A stretch of 11,429 nt of DNA from Microcaldota archaeon (GTDB lineage: Archaea > Micrarchaeota > Micrarchaeia > Anstonellales > Bilamarchaeaceae), in the NCBI GenBank assembly GCA_026992595.1, contig JALWZW010000069.1:1-11429 (forward strand), in the 5' to 3' direction. The notes beneath the pieces are model-generated. The model was given only the letters and a program-made list of their open reading frames with translations. It was not told where the DNA came from and did no database searches. How positions within the stretch are numbered: position 1 is the first letter of the stretch; every line of letters starts with the position of its first letter. A program made the position numbers and the translations under genes. Positions 1-4,703 of the stretch are shown piece by piece.

Positions 1-1
1 G

Positions 2-745
2 TTCCCTCCCTCCCGCGCTTTTCCTAAAAGAAATTTTAATGAGATTTTGGCGATAAGGGAAGCGGTGGAGCGGGAGGAAGAGGAAGTGGGGCAACTTCTC
101 CTCCTTGCCCTCCTTGCTGTACTGCCGCGCGTGAGTATAATTAAAAAGGATGGAGGGGTGTTGAAGATAGATAAGCGCAAAAAGGCGCTTCCTGTAAGGG
201 AGGCGTTTAAGCGGAAGGTGAAGCAGATTATTGCTGATTTGGGCGCTATAAAGGGCCCTGTGCCCTCTGTTTTTTTAGGGGACGCGCGCTATCTTAGCAG
301 GGAGGCAGAGCTTATTTTCACCTCCCCTCCTTATTTAAATAATGTGGATTATTCTAAGGTTTATGGCTTAGAACTCTCCCTTCTCACCCTTTCTCCTAAT
401 TCCACAAAGGAGATGCGCGCCAAAGCGCTGCGCTCCTTTATAACAAACTCTTCTCCCCCTTCTTATGTCCCTGAAGAGGTGAGCGCTTATGCCCATTTGC
501 CCATTGTGGCAAATTATTTTGCAGATATGGAGCGGTTTATAAAGCAGTGCAGCGCAGAGCGGCTATGCTTAGTGGTTTCTAACGCAGTGGTTAAGGGCGT
601 GCATATAGAGGTTGATGTGTTGTTGGCAAGGATGGGGAAGAGGTTGGGGTTTAAGCCGCGTATTGTGGTGGGTGCAGAGCGGATTGCTGATGTTAAGCCA
701 AAAAGGTTAAGAGTGCGCGAAAGCGTGGTGGAACTATGCTTATAG
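2..745 (+). CDS. DNA methyltransferase, TSPPY type (5'-truncated by window edge)
   Basis: This is the C-terminal 247 residues of an AdoMet-dependent amino-methyltransferase acting on DNA. The frame is open to the left edge, so the true start lies outside; the internal TTG at 47 is only the first start-like codon in view. The diagnostic motif is TSPPY at nucleotides 320-334 (catalytic motif IV), followed by LNNVDYSKVYGLELSLL, a common continuation in these enzymes. S/TSPPY is more usual in N4-cytosine than in N6-adenine enzymes. The AdoMet-binding FxGxG motif is not visible and would have to lie upstream. A stretch of acidic residues followed by leucines at nucleotides 68-120 links to the catalytic part. 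The stop codon overlaps the next gene by 10 nt, so the two are probably co-transcribed. No restriction endonuclease is visible, so an orphan methylase is possible. An RNA-modifying relative cannot be excluded. Confidence 0.8.
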   Translation, partial: FPPSRAFPKRNFNEILAIREAVEREEEEVGQLLLLALLAVLPRVSIIKKDGGVLKIDKRKKALPVREAFKRKVKQIIADLGAIKGPVPSVFLGDARYLSREAELIFTSPPYLNNVDYSKVYGLELSLLTLSPNSTKEMRAKALRSFITNSSPPSYVPEEVSAYAHLPIVANYFADMERFIKQCSAERLCLVVSNAVVKGVHIEVDVLLARMGKRLGFKPRIVVGAERIADVKPKRLRVRESVVELCL

Positions 746-1878
746 GTATTGTAGGAAAGCCGTCTGTGGGAAAAAGCACTTTTTTTGCAAGCGCTACCGA
801 GGTGCCTGTGGAGATTTCAGAGCGCCCTTTCACCACCATAGAGCCGAATCATGCGGTTTCTTATGTAGCAGTGGAGTGCGTGGATAAGGAGTTTGGCGTT
901 CAATGCCAGCCGCGCAGCGGTTTTTGCAAAAAGGGGAAGCGCTTTATTCCTGTGGAATTGATGGATGTTGCAGGGTTGGTGCCGGGCGCGCATGAGGGAA
1001 AGGGCTTGGGTAATAGGTTTTTAGATGATTTGCGCAAGGCAGATGTTCTTATTCATGTAATAGATGCAAGCGCCACCACCAATGCGTTTGGGGAACGCGT
1101 TGTAAAGGGCAGTTATGACCCTGCAGAGGATATTTTGTTTTTGGAACGCGAATTGGAAAAATGGGTAGAGGGGATTTTGAAAAGGCATTGGGCAAGGATG
1201 GTTAAAGTGTATGCGCATAAGGGCGAAGATGCGCTTAATGAAGTGATAAGCGGGTTAGGTGTTAAATTGGAAATAAAGGAAGATATTAGAGGGTGGGGGG
1301 AAGAGGAGATAGGGGCGTTGGCAAGGCGCATTGTTGCAAAAAAGCCCCGTTTAATCGCTGCTAATAAATGCGATAAGGAAGGGGCGTTGGAGGTGGTGAA
1401 GGAGTTGAGGAAGCGTTTTCCTGACAAACTTATTATTCCCTGCTCTGCTGCTGCCGAACTTTCTTTAAGAACAGCGGCTAAGAAAGGTTATATAGAATAT
1501 TTGCCGGGGGAAGGGGAATTCAAGGTTTTGAAAACGCTTACAGAGGCGCAGAAAAAGGCGTTGGACTTTTTGCAAGAGGTTTTGGAGCGGTTAGGGGGCA
1601 CAGGGGTGCAGAGGGTGCTCAACAGCGCGGTTTTTGACCTGCTGCGCTATGTGGCTGTCTTTCCCGGCGGGGTAAATAAGTTGGCTGATAGCAAGGGAAG
1701 GGTGCTTCCTGATGTGTTTTTAATGCCGCCCCACAGCACCGCTTTAGATTTTGCTTATGCTATTCATAGCGATGTGGGGAAAGGGTTTATTAAAGCGGTG
1801 GATGTTAGGCATAAGAAAGCGGTGGGGAAGGATTATATTTTAAAGCATAGAGATGTTATAGAGGTGGTGTTTAGATGA
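736..1878 (+). CDS. ychF: YchF/OBG-like GTPase with C-terminal TGS domain
   Basis: This is a 380-residue translation-factor-type P-loop NTPase of the Obg/YchF superfamily, archaeal branch. Visible motifs are G1 GKPSVGKST (residues 7-15), G3 DVAGL (77-81) followed by the family signature PGAHEGKGLGNRFL, and G4 NKCD (210-213). A TGS domain fills roughly residues 300-380 and ends in HRDVIEVVF. Bacterial YchF and human OLA1 have lost the NKxD specificity motif and prefer ATP; here NKxD is intact, so GTP use is predicted. The family associates with ribosomes and is linked to translation and stress responses; the precise role in archaea is unsettled. The ATG lies 10 nt inside the upstream methyltransferase gene, and the stop overlaps the cutA start as ATGA, which indicates translational coupling on one message. 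The length is normal for the family. Confidence 0.93.
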   Translation: MLIGIVGKPSVGKSTFFASATEVPVEISERPFTTIEPNHAVSYVAVECVDKEFGVQCQPRSGFCKKGKRFIPVELMDVAGLVPGAHEGKGLGNRFLDDLRKADVLIHVIDASATTNAFGERVVKGSYDPAEDILFLERELEKWVEGILKRHWARMVKVYAHKGEDALNEVISGLGVKLEIKEDIRGWGEEEIGALARRIVAKKPRLIAANKCDKEGALEVVKELRKRFPDKLIIPCSAAAELSLRTAAKKGYIEYLPGEGEFKVLKTLTEAQKKALDFLQEVLERLGGTGVQRVLNSAVFDLLRYVAVFPGGVNKLADSKGRVLPDVFLMPPHSTALDFAYAIHSDVGKGFIKAVDVRHKKAVGKDYILKHRDVIEVVFR

Positions 1879-2198
1879 AAGTGGGGTTTTGCACTGTTGC
1901 TAATGAGGAGGAAGGCGAAAAAATAGCAGTTCATCTTGTTAAAAGCAGGTTGGTGGCTTGTGTGAATATGTTAGAGGTTAAGAAATCTTTTTATATGTGG
2001 AAGGGGAAGTTGGAAAGCCACAGCGAAGTGCTTTTAATTATAAAAACAAGCGATGAGATGGCTAAAAAGGCGGAGGAGGAGATTAAAGCGTTGCATTCCT
2101 ATTCAGTGCCTGAGATATTGTGGATTGATGTGGTTGGGGGAAATGAAGATTATTTAAAGTGGGTTCTTGAGAGCGTTAAGGGTTCCGCTAACTCTTAA
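1875..2198 (+). CDS. cutA: CutA1 divalent-cation tolerance family protein
   Basis: This is a 107-residue protein of the CutA1 family, a small trimeric ferredoxin-like fold found in all domains of life. It was first linked to copper tolerance, but its biochemical role is unclear. Recognisable features are the N-terminal strand KVGFCTVANEEEGEKIA, the RLVACVNML strand (residues 25-33), the YMWKGKLE hairpin (40-47), and HSYSVPEI (74-81). The last corresponds to the usual HPYEVPEI motif at the trimer core, with serines replacing the Pro and the Glu. The start codon overlaps the ychF stop (ATGA). Its last 45 nt overlap the 3' end of the convergent pop5 gene, so the two transcripts must be antisense at their ends. 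Length and motif order are typical for the family. Confidence 0.93.
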   Translation: MKVGFCTVANEEEGEKIAVHLVKSRLVACVNMLEVKKSFYMWKGKLESHSEVLLIIKTSDEMAKKAEEEIKALHSYSVPEILWIDVVGGNEDYLKWVLESVKGSANS

Positions 2199-2441
2199 GG
2201 GGATTATTCTCTTTTTATTATAAAGCGCTAAAAATCCCAATATTTCTGGCAGATGTTCTGCACTGCAGATTATAACTCCCTCTTGCGTCTCTTCATTAAA
2301 TTCTATAATCTTTAGCACCATTTTTGAGAGGCCAAACTCTCCAAAAAAAGTTAAGGCCCTCTCCTTAAGCAGGGCCTTAAGTTCCTTAAAACTTAAGGGC
2401 TCGCTTGTGGTAAATCTAATGTATCTCTTTTTAAGCCGCAG
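2154..2441 (-). CDS. rnp2: RNase P protein component 2 (Pop5), probable CTG start
   Basis: This is an archaeal Pop5-type protein, one of the subunits that help the RNase P RNA remove tRNA 5' leaders. The reading frame gives RLKKRYIRF near the N-terminus, then GEFGLSKMVLKIIEFN, EGVIICS and PLRVSGTLNALKNPL at the C-terminus. These match the family pattern (KRYI start, GE-G, a central strand, a final SGT). The frame is closed upstream by TAA at 2466-2468, and no ATG, GTG or TTG occurs before the conserved RYI block. The CTG at 2439-2441 lies 7 nt after GAGGTG, an excellent Shine-Dalgarno sequence, and gives a 95-residue protein beginning M-RLKKRYIRF. That is short for the family. The other explanation is a one-base frameshift (assembly error or real) joining a GTG at 2449-2451 to this frame. 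The 3' end overlaps cutA by 45 nt on the opposite strand. Confidence 0.85.
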   Translation of the reverse strand: MRLKKRYIRFTTSEPLSFKELKALLKERALTFFGEFGLSKMVLKIIEFNEETQEGVIICSAEHLPEILGFLALYNKKRIIPLRVSGTLNALKNPL

Positions 2442-2856
2442 GTGTGGACACCTCTGGGTCTTCCTTTACTTTTATCTCCCTGCCGCCAGTTTTGCCCTTC
2501 CATCTATGTCCGAATTTTCCAAGGAAATGTTTCTTAGAGATGTAGACGCAAGGCCCTTCTGTTTTGGGTTCAACACTACTGAACCCACCCAAGAAAGCCA
2601 CAGCCATGAAGAAAGCCGCGGCCATTCTTTTAAGCCGTCTAAATTTTTTATTGATTTTACTAGAGGTCTCTAGAGCAGATTGTTGACTGTTTCTGCCGCT
2701 TAAAGCTTTTACATCGCCACATGGACCTTCTATTTGAGGTCCAAACCCCCTAAAATTGCTCAAGCAAGCCCTATTCCCTAAACCTCTTTTTTGTGAGGCG
2801 CAACGAGCGGCTACGGCCCTTCTTTTAAGCCGTCCGCCCATTTTATGCGACTCCAT
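2431..2856 (-). CDS. Hypothetical ORF, 141 aa, overlaps candidate ncRNA (doubtful)
   Basis: This open frame starts at ATG 2856, within about 2 nt of the transcription start predicted from the TATA box at 2879-2888, so it could be a leaderless gene. The translation resembles no family I know. It is rich in Arg, Ser, Asn and Gly, unlike the Lys/Glu-rich proteins around it. It holds two loosely similar halves, each starting RLKR and containing EGPC, which mirrors the RNA-level hairpin repeat. There is one hydrophobic stretch, MAAAFFMAVAFLGG, in the second half. It ends 10 nt into the pop5 frame. The strong RNA secondary structure and the lack of a recognisable product make a spurious ORF over an RNA gene more likely, but the frame length keeps coding possible. 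Confidence 0.2.
   Translation of the reverse strand: MESHKMGGRLKRRAVAARCASQKRGLGNRACLSNFRGFGPQIEGPCGDVKALSGRNSQQSALETSSKINKKFRRLKRMAAAFFMAVAFLGGFSSVEPKTEGPCVYISKKHFLGKFGHRWKGKTGGREIKVKEDPEVSTPAA
2440..2453 (-). promoter_or_regulatory. Inverted repeat over the pop5 ribosome-binding site and start
   Basis: The minus strand reads AGGTGTCCACACCT, a perfect inverted repeat. As RNA it can form AGGUG-UCCA-CACCU. One arm is the Shine-Dalgarno core and the other runs into the candidate CTG start, so pairing would hide both. It could also be a palindromic protein site. The pairing is visible; the regulatory role is inferred. Confidence 0.45.
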
Positions 2857-2857
2857 C
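2539..2857 (-). ncRNA. Candidate structured non-coding RNA, about 319 nt, multi-hairpin
   Basis: I do not recognise this RNA. A TATA box at 2879-2888 predicts transcription start near 2858. The 12 nt at 2857-2846 (GATGGAGTCGCA) pair with 2550-2539 (TGCGTCTACATC) at 10 of 12 positions, a terminal helix beginning where transcription should start. Between the two arms lie local hairpins: 2805-2839 (11 bp with an AG bulge), 2783-2798 (4 bp), 2756-2767 (4 bp), 2723-2742 (6 bp), 2675-2696 (5 bp), 2660-2673 (5-6 bp), 2619-2637 (4 bp) and 2566-2586 (7 bp). Several loops share an A-rich sequence. ACAGAAGGGCC just before the 3' arm recalls the 3' region of RNase P RNA, and pop5 follows, but the conserved GAGGAAAGUCC-type element is absent. 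A 141-codon ORF of unfamiliar composition overlaps it (2431-2856). Confidence 0.5.
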
Positions 2858-2878
2858 GTTAATAAACATGTATGTAGG

Positions 2879-2888
2879 TATTTAAAAA
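2879..2888 (-). promoter_or_regulatory. TATA box between nusA and the 2857 transcript
   Basis: The minus strand reads TTTTTAAATA directly after the nusA stop codon. It lies about 25 nt before position 2857, the normal archaeal TATA-to-start distance. It implies that the downstream RNA or ORF, and possibly pop5, are transcribed separately from the polymerase operon. Confidence 0.55.
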
Positions 2889-2889
2889 G

Positions 2890-3339
2890 TTATTGATTGT
2901 TTGGCGGATTAAACATTTTCCTTGTTTTTATATGCACTGTGGCATTGTATCTGTTTTTAAGCAGTGTTTTTAGCATCTTTATACGCTCTCCATTGCGGCC
3001 TATCGCAATCCCCCGCTGCTCCTCGCTTATTACCACTGTGTAGTTCTCTTCGCCCATTACATTTTTTGAATCAATTCGGAAAATTTTTATGTTCCCAAAA
3101 AAATTCCTTATAAGCGTTTCAGGGTCTTTTGCATCTTTTATGATGGTAACCCTTTTTTTGAACAACTCCTCCAATCTTTTAATATTCTTGGCGTTTTTGC
3201 CTATTGCCTTCCCCAACTCTTTTTTATCCACCAAAAATACAAGGGTGCTGGAGGAAGATGCACAATCTGAGGGCATCACTCCTGTTATTTTTTCAAAAGA
3301 GGAGAAAAGCTTTAAATCCTCATCTGTTAACTCTCTCAT
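2890..3339 (-). CDS. nusA: Archaeal NusA-like transcription factor, two KH domains
   Basis: This is a 149-residue archaeal NusA homologue. Archaeal NusA lacks the N-terminal polymerase-binding and S1 domains of bacterial NusA and consists of tandem KH RNA-binding domains. Both KH signatures are present: GKAIGKNAKNI at residues 43-53 and GIAIGRNGERI at 110-120. A short Asn/Pro-rich tail (PPNNQ) closes the protein. The start codon overlaps the rpl30e stop (ATGA). This is the last gene of the polymerase operon here. Family members are believed to bind nascent RNA and take part in elongation or termination, but the archaeal role is poorly defined. Its place after the A'' and L30e genes is the conserved archaeal order. 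Length is normal. Confidence 0.92.
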   Translation of the reverse strand: MRELTDEDLKLFSSFEKITGVMPSDCASSSSTLVFLVDKKELGKAIGKNAKNIKRLEELFKKRVTIIKDAKDPETLIRNFFGNIKIFRIDSKNVMGEENYTVVISEEQRGIAIGRNGERIKMLKTLLKNRYNATVHIKTRKMFNPPNNQ

Positions 3340-3683
3340 TGGGCCAGCTCCAATATATTTGATGTTCCTGGGTCATAGATAGAAAGCACAGCAACCGGGA
3401 AGGGCTTTCCGCACACCGCCCCCAACTCCATGCTGCTGCCCTCAAACTCCACTATTTTTACTCCTGTTGCCCTTGCATTCTTTAGCACTCTGTCCCGCAC
3501 CTCCTGAGGGGTATTTTTTGCCACCACTATTGCTTTTGCTTGAGAGGTAAATGCGTTATGAAGTCCTTTTCGTGAGCCAAAATCCACCTTTCCTGTCTCT
3601 ACTGCCAACCTTATCGCTGCCTTTATGGGGTTCTCCTTCCCTTTTTTCATTCGCTTTCTCACTACTTTCTTCTCCTTGGCCAT
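3336..3683 (-). CDS. rpl30e: Large ribosomal subunit protein eL30 (L30e)
   Basis: This is a 115-residue member of the L7Ae/L30e/S12e superfamily. The core begins around residue 20 with AAIRLAVETGKVDFGSRKG, the typical L30e start, followed by AKAIVVAKNTPQEVRDRV and VKIVEFEGSSMELGAVCGKPFPVAVLSI, the RNA-binding fold. L30e proteins bind kink-turn RNA and sit in the 50S subunit. The position between rpoA'' and nusA is standard in archaea. Compared with the usual length of about 100 residues, there is an N-terminal extension of about 18 mostly basic residues (MAKEKKVVRKRMKKGKE), in keeping with rRNA contact. The gene starts 5 nt after the rpoA'' stop and overlaps nusA by 4 nt. An internal start would remove the extension, but no better Met is visible. 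Confidence 0.93.
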   Translation of the reverse strand: MAKEKKVVRKRMKKGKENPIKAAIRLAVETGKVDFGSRKGLHNAFTSQAKAIVVAKNTPQEVRDRVLKNARATGVKIVEFEGSSMELGAVCGKPFPVAVLSIYDPGTSNILELAQ

Positions 3684-3688
3684 TTAAG

Positions 3689-4699
3689 TCACCTCGGCAT
3701 AAATTTAAGTTTTACCTTCCCTGTTCCTACAGGAACAGTTTGCCCTACTATTATATTTTCAGTAACTCCTATAAGTTTATCCTCTTCTCCTTTAGCAGCC
3801 GCGTTTATTAAATGCTTTATGGTCTCCTCAAACGCCGCCCTTCCAAGCACACCCACTTTGCTGCCTGAAAGCCCATGCCTTCCTATAGATTGAATGGCTC
3901 CGCTGTATGTCATTGCATCTGCCACCAGCATTATATGTCTTATATCTACATAAAGCCCCTGCATATCCAACACATCTTTTATCTCTTTCAGTATTGCGTT
4001 GCGCGCTGCCTCTATGCCAAACACCCGTTCTATTTCTTTTATGTTGTTAGTATATATGCGGCTAGGGTCCACTGCAGGATGGCTTATAACTCCCACTATA
4101 TTATACCCTCCTGCTCTCACAAAATACTCATCCCCCTCTTTTGTCACCACTGCTTTATATACACCATCCACTCCTTTGAGGAGAAGTTGTTTAAGTTTTT
4201 GGCTCTGCTTTCTCACATACTTGGCATTTACCCCTTTTTCCTTTTTATCAAACTTTATCTTTATCTTCTCTCCCTCTGCCTTTATCTTTGCATTTTTTTC
4301 AAGCGCCTTTTCCACCTTCTCTTTAAGGTCCTTAAAACTTACCTTTTGCGCCTCCCCCTCTTTTTTATCAAACGCAATTTCTATGCTATAACTTTCCAGG
4401 TCATCTAACACCTCTGCTACATCCTCTAAATATACCGCTGAAATCTCTTCCGCAACCTTCTCTGCCTTTTCCCTGCTTTTTGCATATTCCTTTTTTAGAT
4501 AAACATCTATAAGCGGCTTTTTTGGCTCCTTTTTTGCATCCACTATCTCTATAAGCCGCGGAAGGCCTGTTGGCACATGCTCTGCCACACCTGCGTAGTG
4601 GAAGGTACGCATGGTCATCTGCGTTCCTGGCTCTCCAATGCTTTGAGCGCTAACTACACCCACCGCTTCATAAGGCGCTATTTTCAACTTTTTCTTCAT
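3689..4699 (-). CDS. rpoA2: DNA-directed RNA polymerase subunit A'' (RpoA2)
   Basis: This is the C-terminal part of the largest polymerase subunit, equivalent to the end of bacterial beta' and eukaryotic Rpb1. The trigger-loop region EAVGVVSAQSIGEPGTQ...MRTFHYAGVAE lies within the first 40 residues, and the conserved end GVTENIIVGQTVPVGTG closes it. A Lys/Glu-rich stretch sits in the middle (about residues 85-165). I chose the ATG at 4697-4699, 4 nt after the rpoA' stop, giving 336 residues. An upstream ATG at 4721-4723 would add 8 residues and overlap rpoA' by 20 nt. Either way the N-terminus is much shorter than in typical A'' subunits, where several tens of residues precede the EAVG block. 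The A'/A'' break point is the standard archaeal one. Confidence 0.95.
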   Translation of the reverse strand: MKKKLKIAPYEAVGVVSAQSIGEPGTQMTMRTFHYAGVAEHVPTGLPRLIEIVDAKKEPKKPLIDVYLKKEYAKSREKAEKVAEEISAVYLEDVAEVLDDLESYSIEIAFDKKEGEAQKVSFKDLKEKVEKALEKNAKIKAEGEKIKIKFDKKEKGVNAKYVRKQSQKLKQLLLKGVDGVYKAVVTKEGDEYFVRAGGYNIVGVISHPAVDPSRIYTNNIKEIERVFGIEAARNAILKEIKDVLDMQGLYVDIRHIMLVADAMTYSGAIQSIGRHGLSGSKVGVLGRAAFEETIKHLINAAAKGEEDKLIGVTENIIVGQTVPVGTGKVKLKFMPR

Positions 4700-4703
4700 A
4701 TTA

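Noticed and set aside
1021..1427. Minus-strand ORFs inside ychF
   Set aside because: Fully contained in a clear conserved gene and without recognisable sequence.
2407..2673. Plus-strand ORF of 88 codons
   Set aside because: Lies opposite the pop5 start and the candidate RNA, begins at GTG without support, resembles no protein; a chance frame.
2539..2857. RNase P RNA (next to pop5, ACAGAAGGGCC before the 3' terminal helix, length about 319 nt)
   Set aside because: The conserved 5' element GAGGAAAGUCC and a partner strand for P4 could not be found. Kept only as a hypothesis to test by covariance search.
2539..2857. SRP RNA
   Set aside because: Length fits archaeal SRP RNA, but the helix 8 GGAA tetraloop region, its symmetric loop and a long helix 5 are not visible.
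2539..2857. CRISPR-like array from the repeated hairpin
   Set aside because: Only two close copies, about 195 nt apart, with no regular repeat-spacer structure and no cas genes.
3875..4408. Plus-strand ORFs opposite rpoA'' (also those opposite rpoA', rpoB', rpoB'', rpl30e and nusA)
   Set aside because: All lie antisense to certain polymerase or ribosomal genes, with low-complexity Leu/Phe/Ser-rich translations typical of shadow frames.
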